From assembly GCA_002307905.1 (NCBI GenBank), contig DBUL01000018.1, forward strand, positions 5,698 through 12,494: a stretch of DNA of 6,797 nucleotides, read 5' to 3'. The stretch is from Rhizobiaceae bacterium UBA1291. GTDB taxonomy: Bacteria; Pseudomonadota; Alphaproteobacteria; Rhizobiales; Rhizobiaceae. Below the pieces are notes generated by a model that saw nothing but the letters and a program-made list of their open reading frames with translations, was not told the origin of the DNA and ran no database searches. The translations under genes and the position numbers were made by a program. Each line of letters starts with the position of its first letter. The first letter of the stretch is position 1. This document shows, piece by piece, positions 1 through 6,797 of this stretch.

Positions 1-551
1 CCATGCGCGTGCCGATCGAAGTGCTGCGGGGGCTTGGCGTGCAATCGCTGATCCTCACCAATTCTGCCGGTTCGCTCCGCGAGGACCTGCCACCGGGTTC
101 GGTCATGCAGATTACCGACCACATCAATTTTTCCGGCAGCAACCCATTGATCGGTGAGGAGAGCGACGCCCGTTTCGTCGGCATGACATCGGCCTACGAT
201 GCCGAACTCGCCGCCGCGATGCAGCGCGCAGCAGAGGAGGAGGGTATTCCGCTCTCGTCCGGCGTCTACATGTGGTTCTCCGGCCCGAGTTTCGAAACGC
301 CGGCGGAAATCCGCATGGCGCGCATCCTCGGCGCCGATGCTGTTGGCATGTCGACGGTGCCGGAAGTCATCCTTGCGCGCTTTTTCGGGCTGCGCGTGGC
401 GGCCGCATCGGTTATTACCAACTTCGGCGCGGGAATGACGGGAGCGGAACTCAGTCATGCCGAAACCAAGGACATGGCACCGATCGGGGGCAAGCGCCTT
501 GCCGCCGTCCTCAAGAGAATGATCGCTGGTGGAGGGACGGAACTTGGATAG
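1..551 (+). CDS. punA: Purine nucleoside phosphorylase, trimeric PNP family (5'-truncated by window edge)
   Basis: Reversible phosphorolysis of purine (deoxy)nucleosides to free base plus (deoxy)ribose-1-phosphate, in the cytoplasm. The visible C-terminal 182 residues carry the hallmarks of the trimeric, hypoxanthine/guanine-preferring PNP family. Counting from the in-frame ATG at position 3, these are TNSAGS (19-24), the DHIN segment (39-42), GPSFETPAE (94-102, whose Glu binds the purine), VGMSTVPE (114-121, Met/Ser at the sugar and phosphate site), the Asn of TN (140, purine recognition) and SHAE (151-154, His near the 5'-hydroxyl). Family members are about 265-280 residues, so roughly 85 N-terminal residues lie upstream. 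The ATG at position 3 is an internal Met, not the start. The stop TAG (549-551) overlaps the start of deoC, so the two are translationally coupled. The product supplies dR1P to DeoB and DeoC. Some rhizobial annotations call this gene deoD, but the sequence is PNP-II type, unlike hexameric E. coli DeoD. Identification is confident; the exact symbol is less so. Confidence 0.93.
   Translation, partial: MRVPIEVLRGLGVQSLILTNSAGSLREDLPPGSVMQITDHINFSGSNPLIGEESDARFVGMTSAYDAELAAAMQRAAEEEGIPLSSGVYMWFSGPSFETPAEIRMARILGADAVGMSTVPEVILARFFGLRVAAASVITNFGAGMTGAELSHAETKDMAPIGGKRLAAVLKRMIAGGGTELG
531..536 (+). promoter_or_regulatory. Shine-Dalgarno site deciding the TTG start of deoC
   Basis: GGAGGG lies inside the last codons of punA. 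GGAGG is followed by 8 nt and then TTG at 544, an ideal spacing. The alternative GTG at 529 has no comparable purine-rich site upstream and would itself overlap this Shine-Dalgarno, so the TTG is preferred. Confidence 0.65.
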
Positions 552-1317
552 TCACGAAGCGCGGGCCATCGCCGTCCGGGCACTTGCCCTGGTCGATCTC
601 ACCAATCTCAAGGACGACTGCACGCCGCAGCAGATCGACGCGCTCTGCGCCAAGGCGGTGACGCCCTATGGCCACACGGCAGCCATCTGCATCTGGCCCC
701 GCTTCGTAGCGCGCGCCAGGACACTGCTCGGCCCGGAAAGCCCCGTCCGCATCGCAACCGTCGTCAACTTCCCCTCGGGTGAATTGAAGCTTGAAGATGT
801 GCTTGCCGAAACCCGGGAGGCGATCGCCGACGGCGCCGACGAGATTGACCTCGTCATTCCCTACCGGGCCTTTATCGCGGGGGACGAAGCCGCCGTCTCG
901 GCCATGGTTAGTTCTGTCCGCGAAGCCTGTCCCGAACCGGTCCTCCTCAAGACCATCCTCGAGACGGGCGAGATCAGGGGAACAGGGCTGATACGGCACG
1001 CATCGGAACTGGCGATCGCTGCTGGCGCCGACTTCATCAAGACCTCGACAGGCAAGGTCTCCGTCAACGCGACATTGGAGGCAGCCGACATCATGCTGCA
1101 GGCGATCCGCGATAGCCGCAAGAAGGTCGGCTTCAAGCCGGCCGGCGGCATTTCGAGTGTCGCAGATGCGGGCCTTTACCTGCGCCTTGCCGACACCATC
1201 ATGGGTGAGGACTGGGTCATGCCGTCCACCTTCCGCTTCGGCGCCTCCGGCCTGCTCGACGATATTCTTGCGGTGCTCGGCGGCGACCGGTCGATCGCCG
1301 ACAACACGGGATACTGA
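544..1317 (+). CDS. deoC: Deoxyribose-phosphate aldolase (class I)
   Basis: Cleaves 2-deoxy-D-ribose-5-phosphate to acetaldehyde and glyceraldehyde-3-phosphate through a Schiff base, in the cytoplasm; it is the last step of deoxynucleoside catabolism. From the TTG start the protein is 257 residues, against 259 in E. coli. It resembles the E. coli-type aldolase along its whole length: LALVDLTNL near the N-terminus, AAICIWPRF (about 46-54), EIDLVIPYRA (Asp about 102, proton relay), FIKTSTGK (Schiff-base Lys about 166), VGFKPAGGI (second Lys about 198), a phosphate-binding FGASGLL near 232-238, and a C-terminal Tyr as in E. coli, where the tail Tyr aids catalysis. The start is chosen at TTG 544 because of the GGAGG 8 nt upstream; GTG at 529 (262 residues) is the alternative. 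The gene overlaps punA by 8 bp and ends 3 bp before deoA, so it is mid-operon. It has no promoter of its own that I can see. Confidence 0.96.
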   Translation: MDSHEARAIAVRALALVDLTNLKDDCTPQQIDALCAKAVTPYGHTAAICIWPRFVARARTLLGPESPVRIATVVNFPSGELKLEDVLAETREAIADGADEIDLVIPYRAFIAGDEAAVSAMVSSVREACPEPVLLKTILETGEIRGTGLIRHASELAIAAGADFIKTSTGKVSVNATLEAADIMLQAIRDSRKKVGFKPAGGISSVADAGLYLRLADTIMGEDWVMPSTFRFGASGLLDDILAVLGGDRSIADNTGY

Positions 1318-1320
1318 TCT

Positions 1321-2631
1321 ATGCTTCCTCAGGAAATCATCCGCCGCAAGCGTGACGGTGGCGTACTTACCACAACCGAGATCGCGGCCTTCATCGAGGG
1401 GCTGAACCAGGAGACAATTTCCGAAGGTCAGGTGGCGGCCTTCGCCATGGCCGTCTTTTTCAAGGGCATGACGCCAGAAGAAATTGTCGCGCTGACGCTT
1501 GCGATGCGCGATTCCGGCGAGGTTTTGTCCTGGGCCGGCGTCGGTAAACCGATCGCCGACAAGCATTCGACCGGCGGCGTCGGCGACAATGTCTCGCTGA
1601 TGCTGGCGCCGATCGTTGCGGCCTGCGGGCTCGCCGTGCCGATGATTTCCGGCCGGGGCCTCGGCCACACCGGCGGCACGCTCGACAAACTGCAGTCGAT
1701 CCCCGGCTACGATGTCATGCCGGATGCGGCGACCTTTCGCCGGGTGGTGGACGAGGTCGGCTGCGCCATCATCGGCCAGACGGGTGACCTCGCCCCCGCC
1801 GACAAGCGGCTCTACGCCATCCGCGACGTCACCGCAACGGTCGAATCTATCCCGCTGATCACCGCCTCGATCTTGTCGAAGAAGCTCGCCGCGGGACTGG
1901 AAAGCCTGGTCCTCGACGTCAAGGTCGGCAATGGCGCCTTCATGGCCAAAGCCGAAGATGCCGAGGCGCTGGCCCGCTCGCTGGTGACTGTCGCCAATGG
2001 GGCAGGGGTGCGCACCTCGGCACTTCTGACCGACATGAACGAACCGCTCGCTGATGCGGCCGGTAATGCGGTCGAGGTGCAAAATGCCGTCGACTTCCTC
2101 CGCGGGGCCAAGACCGGCACGCGGCTCGAGGAGGTGACGCTGGCGCTGGGGGCCGAGATGCTGGTGAATGCCGGCACTGTCGCTGACCTCCAGACGGGCC
2201 TCACCCGGTGCCGCGATGTGCTCGCCTCTGGCAAGGCGGCCGAGCTTTTCGGCCGCATGGTGCACGCGCTTGGCGGTCCCGTCGACTTCCTTGACCACGC
2301 GGATCGCTACCTGCAGAAGGCGGCAATCGAAATCCCGGTGCTTGCCAAGTCCGACGGTTTCCTCGCTTCCGCCGATACTCGCGGCCTCGGTCTTTGCGTC
2401 GTCGCCCTCGGCGGCGGGCGTCAGCGCCCGACCGACGCCATTGACCACCGCGTCGGCCTGACCGGTCTCGTGCCGCTTGGCACGGCTGTCTCGAAGGGAG
2501 ACATGATCGCTACCGTGCATGCCAACGACCGCGACAGCGGCGAACGTGCAGCGCAGATGGTGGCGGCAAGCTATGGCATCGCCGACGAACGGCCGGCACT
2601 CGCGCCAGTGATCGGCAAACGCATCAGCTAG
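1321..2631 (+). CDS. deoA: Thymidine phosphorylase
   Basis: Phosphorolyses thymidine (and deoxyuridine) to base plus 2-deoxyribose-1-phosphate, in the cytoplasm; it acts as a dimer in the family. It is 436 residues, against 440 in E. coli. The N-terminal helical domain (about 1-65) is followed by the phosphate-binding [10 protein letters not shown] (81-90), the family signature [15 protein letters not shown] (110-124), and the pyrimidine-binding residues Arg168 in [10 protein letters not shown], Ser183 and Lys187 in [10 protein letters not shown]. These correspond to E. coli Arg171, Ser186 and Lys190 with a constant offset of three. [12 protein letters not shown] (198-209) and a C-terminal alpha/beta domain complete the fold. 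No key residue is missing. It starts 3 bp after the deoC stop, with only a weak GGGA about 9 nt upstream, so translation probably depends on ribosomes arriving from deoC. It is the last gene of the plus-strand operon, and a GC-rich hairpin follows 11 bp after the stop. A broader pyrimidine-nucleoside phosphorylase (Pdp) is less likely, given the E. coli DeoA-like motifs and length. Confidence 0.96.
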   Translation: MLPQEIIRRKRDGGVLTTTEIAAFIEGLNQETISEGQVAAFAMAVFFKGMTPEEIVALTLAMRDSGEVLSWAGVGKPIADKHSTGGVGDNVSLMLAPIVAACGLAVPMISGRGLGHTGGTLDKLQSIPGYDVMPDAATFRRVVDEVGCAIIGQTGDLAPADKRLYAIRDVTATVESIPLITASILSKKLAAGLESLVLDVKVGNGAFMAKAEDAEALARSLVTVANGAGVRTSALLTDMNEPLADAAGNAVEVQNAVDFLRGAKTGTRLEEVTLALGAEMLVNAGTVADLQTGLTRCRDVLASGKAAELFGRMVHALGGPVDFLDHADRYLQKAAIEIPVLAKSDGFLASADTRGLGLCVVALGGGRQRPTDAIDHRVGLTGLVPLGTAVSKGDMIATVHANDRDSGERAAQMVAASYGIADERPALAPVIGKRIS

Positions 2632-2642
2632 GCCATGCGGCG

Positions 2643-2661
2643 AGGGGCGGGAGCCGCCCCT
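2643..2661. terminator. GC-rich hairpin between convergent genes, probable bidirectional terminator
   Basis: The arms AGGGGCGG and CCGCCCCT form a perfect 8-bp stem around a GAG loop, 11 bp after the deoA stop and touching the TAA stop (2661-2663) of the convergent protease gene. The position suits termination of both transcripts. The U-tract is poor on both sides (only TT on the plus strand), so termination may be weak or need Rho. Confidence 0.5.
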
Positions 2662-3173
2662 TAACGCTCCAGGCGCAGCCTTTCGCCTTCGACGGCATAG
2701 CCGGTGAGGCGCTTGAGGAAACTCATGCCGATCAATGTTCCGGAAAGCGCCTTGTCGCGTAGAACGAAGGCATCGACATCCTCGACCCGCACCGTGCCGA
2801 TCTCGACCCTTTGCAGGCGGACATGCGCGGCGCGGGTTTCGCCGTTGGCCGTGCTGATCGGATATTTGAAGTCGAGAGAGGCGACGCTCACGCCGATGCG
2901 CCGAGCCGTCGTCTCATTGATCGCCACCAGTGATGCCCCGGTGTCGACCAATGCCTCGGTCGTCCTTCCGTTGAGCCTGAACGTGCCGCGATAGTGACCC
3001 GCTGCGTCGGCTTGCAGGATCGTCGTTCCGGTTCGTGCGACCGCCACGGGCGTCGGGGGCGGCGTCTCATCGCGGCCTTCTGGCGTGCCTTTCTGCAGCG
3101 CCTCGAAAGCGCCCGGCACCTGGGTCGCAAGCACGGCGGCCACGAACACCAGTCCGATCGCGCGCATCAGCAT
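2661..3173 (-). CDS. Membrane-anchored retropepsin-like aspartic protease (clan AA, TIGR02281-like)
   Basis: Predicted single-domain aspartic protease facing the periplasm; no substrate can be named from the sequence. The 170-residue protein has a hydrophobic N-terminal segment (about 4-23, RAIGLVFVAAVLATQ) that acts as signal peptide or anchor. A Pro/Thr-rich linker (about 28-45) follows, then one retropepsin-type domain: HYRGTFRLNG (60-69), the catalytic ALVDTGASLVAI (74-85, Asp77), and GTLIGMSFLKRL (145-156), the Gly-rich strand seen near the C-terminus of this family. One DTGAS copy means the active enzyme should be a homodimer, as in retroviral proteases. The start ATG (3171-3173) has AGGAGAG about 7 nt upstream; a second in-frame Met at residue 3 is possible. 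It is convergent with deoA and lies downstream of the upp terminator, so it should have its own promoter in 3174-3245. Alphaproteobacterial relatives of this fold include Caulobacter PerP and Rickettsia APRc, which shows the fold is a working protease; orthology to either is not claimed. Confidence 0.85.
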   Translation of the reverse strand: MLMRAIGLVFVAAVLATQVPGAFEALQKGTPEGRDETPPPTPVAVARTGTTILQADAAGHYRGTFRLNGRTTEALVDTGASLVAINETTARRIGVSVASLDFKYPISTANGETRAAHVRLQRVEIGTVRVEDVDAFVLRDKALSGTLIGMSFLKRLTGYAVEGERLRLER

Positions 3174-3193
3174 GGCATCTCTCCTGCCGTCAG

Positions 3194-3212
3194 TCAGCCT
3201 GTCGCAGGCTGA
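3194..3212. repeat. Perfect inverted repeat in the protease gene leader
   Basis: TCAGCCTG and CAGGCTGA form 8-bp perfect arms around a TCG centre. On the minus strand this lies 8 nt upstream of the Shine-Dalgarno and about 21 nt upstream of the ATG of the aspartic protease gene. It could be an operator or a 5'-UTR hairpin; sequence alone does not decide. The rest of 3174-3245 holds no convincing -35/-10 pair that I can recognise, although CTATCA at about 3210-3215 (minus) is a possible -10. Confidence 0.45.
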
Positions 3213-3245
3213 TAGCGCATTGCGGTTGAAAAGCCGCTAAAGCGC

Positions 3246-3280
3246 AAACGAAAACGGCCCGGAAAGTCTGTTCCGGGCCG
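3246..3280 (-). terminator. Rho-independent terminator of upp
   Basis: On the minus strand CGGCCCGGAA and TTCCGGGCCG form a perfect 10-bp GC-rich stem around a 6-nt loop (3255-3280), followed at once by TTTTCGTTT (3254-3246). It lies 25 bp after the upp stop codon. This is a textbook intrinsic terminator. It closes the deoB-add-upp unit and isolates the protease gene downstream. Confidence 0.9.
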
Positions 3281-3305
3281 CGATCTCGGCAAACTGGTTA
3301 AGGCT

Positions 3306-3935
3306 TCATTTCGTTCCGTACATGCGGTCGCCGGCGTCGCCGAGACCCGGCATGATGTAGCCCTTCTCGTTGAGATGGCTGTCGATCGCGGCGGTGAACA
3401 CGGGAACGTCCGGATGCGCTTCGCGGAAGTGCTTGATGCCCTCCGGCGCGGCGAGCAGGCAGACAAAGCGGATATTCTTCGCACCGCGCTCCTTAAGCTT
3501 GTCGACAGCAGCGATTGACGAATTGCCGGTGGCGAGCATTGGGTCGACGACGATGATCAGGCGCTCGTCCAGCGCATCGGGCGCCTTGAAATAGTATTCG
3601 ACCGGCTGCAGCGTTTCGTGATCGCGATAGACGCCGATATGCGAGACGCGGGCGGCCGGAACCAGCTCCAACATGCCTTCCAGAAGGCCGTTGCCGGCGC
3701 GCAGGATCGAGGCGAAGACCAGCTTCTTGCCCTCGAGCACCGGCGACTGCATGGTCGTCAGCGGCGTCTCGATGGTCTCCATGGTCAGTTCCAGGTCGCG
3801 CGTCACTTCATAGCAGAGCAGCGTGGAGATTTCCCGGAGCAGCCGGCGGAAGCTCGACGTCGAGGTCTCCTTGCGGCGCATGATGGTGAGCTTGTGCTGT
3901 ACCAGCGGATGGTCGATGACTGTGACGCCGTTCAT
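3306..3935 (-). CDS. upp: Uracil phosphoribosyltransferase
   Basis: Joins uracil and PRPP to make UMP and pyrophosphate; this is cytoplasmic pyrimidine salvage. The 209-residue protein matches the usual 208-209 length. Visible motifs are [12 protein letters not shown] (9-20), [13 protein letters not shown] (76-88), the PRPP-binding loop [12 protein letters not shown] (129-140) and the uracil-binding C-terminal block [16 protein letters not shown] (193-208), which differs only slightly from the E. coli block. All expected residues are present. The start ATG has GAAGGG about 7 nt upstream, preceded by a purine-rich run (minus strand, about 3960-3944). It lies 109 bp downstream of add on the same strand. 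It could be read from the deoB promoter or from a promoter of its own in that gap, where a 14-bp inverted repeat sits. A strong intrinsic terminator follows. It complements DeoA/Add/PunA by recapturing a free base released from nucleosides. Confidence 0.97.
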   Translation of the reverse strand: MNGVTVIDHPLVQHKLTIMRRKETSTSSFRRLLREISTLLCYEVTRDLELTMETIETPLTTMQSPVLEGKKLVFASILRAGNGLLEGMLELVPAARVSHIGVYRDHETLQPVEYYFKAPDALDERLIIVVDPMLATGNSSIAAVDKLKERGAKNIRFVCLLAAPEGIKHFREAHPDVPVFTAAIDSHLNEKGYIMPGLGDAGDRMYGTK

Positions 3936-3965
3936 GGCCGGGCCCTTCTATTCTTCTTCTGTGAC

Positions 3966-3979
3966 GGGAAATGTTTCCC
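3966..3979. repeat. Inverted repeat GGGAAA-TG-TTTCCC upstream of upp
   Basis: Perfect 6-bp arms around a 2-bp centre, beginning 31 bp upstream of the upp ATG in the 109-bp add-upp gap. The 2-nt centre is too short for a stable RNA hairpin, so if functional it would more likely be a DNA-binding site for a dimeric regulator. I do not recognise it as the site of a named regulator. A second weak pairing, GGGCA (4002-4006) with TGCCC (4018-4022), is also in the gap. No terminator with a U-tract follows add. Confidence 0.35.
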
Positions 3980-4044
3980 ACATTCACTCAGGCGCCCGCA
4001 AGGGCATCGATGAAAATTGCCCACTCATCCCCAATTGCTGCGGC

Positions 4045-5009
4045 TCAAAGCCGGGCAAGTAGCGCCTGCCGGGTCTCTTCGTCGACAAAGGCCGCCTCGA
4101 TGGCCGTCCTTGTCATGGCGTCGATCTCTGCGTCGGAGAAGCCCATGACCTTCGACGCAGTCTCATATTCGGCGGCAAGCGACGTATGGAAGAAGGGCGG
4201 GTCGTCGGAATTGAGCGTCACGCGCACGCCGGCCTCGACGAAGCGCCGGAGCGGATGGCTGGCATAGTCGGGAAAGACCTTGAGCGCGATGTTCGATCCC
4301 GGGCAGACCTCCAGCACCGTGCCGAGATCGGCAAGGCGCTTCACCAGATCCGCATCCTCGATCGCCCGCACGCCGTGGCCGATCCGGCTCGGCTTCACGA
4401 GATCCAGCGCATCGGCGACGGAGAAGGCGCCGCACAGTTCGCCAGCGTGGATGGTGAGACCGAGGCCTGCCGCGCGCACGATGTCGAAGGCAGGCGCATA
4501 ATCGGCCACCCGGTTCATGCGCTCCTCGCCCGCCATGTTGAAGCCGGTGACCAGAGGGTGGTCGAACCTGGCCGCCCACTTGGCGCGGGCAAGCACGTTC
4601 TCCGGCCCCAGATGCCGCTCGCCGATGATCACCATGCGGCATTCGATGCCGGTCTTTTCCCGGGCCGACAAGATGCCGGCCGCAAGCCCACCGATATAGT
4701 CGTCCGGTGACAGGCCCACGACTTCGCCATGGTCAGGCGAGACGAATAGCTCGCTATAGATCGTGTTCGCGGCCGCAAGCTCGCTCAAGTAAGCCTCCGC
4801 CAACGCCGCATAGTCCTCGGCCGTGCGAAAGACCGAGGCGACGAAATCATAGCAGGCTATGAAGCTCGTGAAATCGTTCCAGACATAGGCGCCGTCTTTG
4901 ACGAAGCCATCGGTTGCCACGCCGTATTTCTCCGCCTGGGCGATCGTCAGCGCCGGCGGTGCCGCACCCTCCACATGGCAGTGCAGTTCCGCCTTCTTCA
5001 GATGTGCCG

Positions 5010-5013
<4 letters not shown>
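4045..5013 (-). CDS. add: Adenosine deaminase family enzyme
   Basis: Predicted zinc-dependent hydrolytic deamination of adenosine/deoxyadenosine to inosine/deoxyinosine in the cytoplasm, feeding PunA. With TTG at 5011-5013 as the start the protein is 322 residues (E. coli Add is 333). It is an amidohydrolase barrel: HCHVEG (11-16; zinc ligands His11, His13), TIHAGE (187-192; zinc His189, catalytic Glu192), IGHGVR (211-216; His213), CPGSN (237-241) and NSDDPPFF (268-275; zinc Asp270, Asp271). All catalytic residues are present. TTG is chosen because GGAG lies 6 nt upstream, because the start then overlaps the deoB stop as TTGA, and because homology begins at once ([11 protein letters not shown]). 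The reading frame stays open for 260 codons further upstream, but that stretch is a shadow of deoB. CPGSN and SDDPPFF differ from the TDDP form of classical adenosine deaminases and lean toward the broader adenine/aminodeoxyfutalosine deaminase branches. The substrate is therefore inferred mainly from the operon partners. Confidence 0.9.
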
Positions 5014-6230
<1,217 letters not shown>

Positions 6231-6294
6231 GGTTCACCTGCGCCGCGGGATGTGGCCGTCATGGCTGTCGTCGTCCGGGCGATCGAGCCGGCAT

Positions 6295-6324
6295 GTTTAG
6301 CGCCAAGCCGCAGGCTTGGCAAAC
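6295..6324. repeat. Strong inverted repeat between the pilus gene and deoB
   Basis: GCCAAGCC (6302-6309) and GGCTTGGC (6313-6320) form a perfect 8-bp stem around GCA. GTTT (6295-6298) and AAAC (6321-6324) extend it beyond an AGC bulge. It lies about 62 bp after the pilus gene stop and about 65 bp before the deoB ATG. On the minus strand it is followed by GCTAAACATG, with no U-run, so it is not a classic intrinsic terminator. It may help stop pilus-gene transcription, or it may overlap the deoB promoter as an operator (a weak TTTGCC, 17 nt, CTAAAC pair spans it). The rest of the 156-bp gap shows nothing I can name. Confidence 0.5.
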
Positions 6325-6386
6325 CCGCGCGCGCCGACGGCAGTTTCTATCCGCGCCGAGGGAGTTGCCGCCGAAGCGATCGCCGG

Positions 6387-6797
6387 TCAGCAGTTGCTGC
6401 AGGTAATGTTGGTGTTGATGCGCTGCCGGAAGTAGAATTCCCGGCCGATCGTCAGGTTCTTGATCTCCGAGCCGGAGAAAGCCGGCAGATACATCAGCAA
6501 TTCATGGGATACGCTGAGCTCTGCCCGGACAAGAAAGATATCGGCCTCGAGCATGTCGATGGGCACCGGCACTGTGGTGCCGACCGGGTAAGGAGCGGAA
6601 CCGGCATTCCACCACGACCAGGCGACCTTCGCGGCCTTGGCGTTGTCCACCCTGACGCCGGTAATCTTCAGCGACAGGGCTTGCGGATTATAAGGCGCAA
6701 AGATCGCGGCAACGACATCAGCCATGTCCTCAAGGTCGCTCTTGGCGACCTTGTCGGTGCGCGACACGAGGTCTGCGACGGTGCTGGTCGACACGGT
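6387..6797 (-). CDS. TadE/TadG-like pilus assembly protein, C-terminal part (5' end beyond window)
   Basis: Probable minor pseudopilin-like component of a Tad/Flp pilus system, which would be anchored in the inner membrane with this part in the periplasm. About 136 codons are visible and the frame runs open to the window edge, so the GTG near the edge (6792-6794) is not the likely start. The N-terminal hydrophobic segment that defines TadE would lie outside. Counting from that GTG, the fragment has a helical segment, DLVSRTDKVAKSDLEDMADVV (8-28). A beta-rich part typical of the TadE-like C-terminus follows: SLKITGVRVDN (41-51), KVAWSWWNAG (56-65), the turn PYPVGTTVPVP (68-78), and RAELSVSHE (90-98) leading to REFYFRQR (118-125). 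It ends with two cysteines three residues apart (Cys132, Cys135), which could form a disulfide. It is codirectional with deoB and probably the last gene of a pilus cluster. The family assignment rests on remembered pattern resemblance, not on a search. Confidence 0.7.
   Translation of the reverse strand, partial: TVSTSTVADLVSRTDKVAKSDLEDMADVVAAIFAPYNPQALSLKITGVRVDNAKAAKVAWSWWNAGSAPYPVGTTVPVPIDMLEADIFLVRAELSVSHELLMYLPAFSGSEIKNLTIGREFYFRQRINTNITCSNC

Noticed and set aside
511..2520. A 669-codon open frame on the minus strand, antisense to deoC and deoA
   Set aside because: It lies fully opposite two clearly recognised enzymes. Its product is rich in Gly, His, Arg and Asp, as expected for the reverse frame of GC-rich codons, and shows no domain or motif. 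Long antisense frames are common at this GC content.
3618..4013. Plus-strand frames over upp and the add-upp gap
   Set aside because: They are opposite a certain gene, and their translation is His/Arg-rich with no motif. The portion over the gap is too short to support a gene.
6280..6330. A sigma70-type promoter for deoB (TTTGCC, 17 nt, CTAAAC on the minus strand)
   Set aside because: The match to CTTGAC/CTATAT is too weak to list as a feature. It is kept only as a remark in the hairpin entry.

Overview
The window looks like chromosomal DNA of an alphaproteobacterium of the Rhizobiales, closest in flavour to Sinorhizobium/Ensifer or Rhizobium. The reasons are high GC content, a C/G-biased third codon position, closely packed genes, protein sequences that resemble rhizobial versions of these enzymes, and a Tad/Flp-type pilus gene beside deoB. 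The genus is inferred from remembered family resemblance and was not tested by a search.

Layout. Positions 1-2631 (+ strand) hold the 3' part of a purine nucleoside phosphorylase gene (punA/deoD-like, cut by the window edge), deoC and deoA. They are so tightly packed (8-bp overlap, then a 3-bp gap) that they must form one operon. A GC-rich hairpin at 2643-2661 separates this operon from a convergent minus-strand gene for a small membrane-anchored retropepsin-like aspartic protease (2661-3173). Still on the minus strand, reading from high to low coordinates, are the 3' end of a TadE/TadG-like pilus assembly gene (6797-6387), deoB (6230-5010), add (5013-4045, 4-bp overlap with deoB) and upp (3935-3306). 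upp is closed by a clear Rho-independent terminator at 3246-3280.

How the genes work together. This is a nucleoside salvage and catabolism island. PunA and DeoA phosphorolyse purine nucleosides and thymidine to free base plus (deoxy)ribose-1-phosphate. DeoB moves the phosphate to C5, and DeoC splits deoxyribose-5-phosphate into acetaldehyde and glyceraldehyde-3-phosphate for central metabolism. Add deaminates adenosine/deoxyadenosine to inosine compounds that PunA can use, and Upp recaptures uracil as UMP. The deo pathway is therefore complete apart from an upstream cytidine deaminase or transporter, which could lie outside the window. It is split between two converging transcription units.

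Most of the window is ordinary core metabolism, and I see no strong sign of a new system. The points worth a second look are: two genes whose best starts are TTG codons at translationally coupled junctions; an adenosine-deaminase-family enzyme whose active-site motifs differ from the classical E. coli type; several short perfect inverted repeats in the intergenic gaps; and the uncharacterised periplasmic-type aspartic protease sitting between the two salvage operons.
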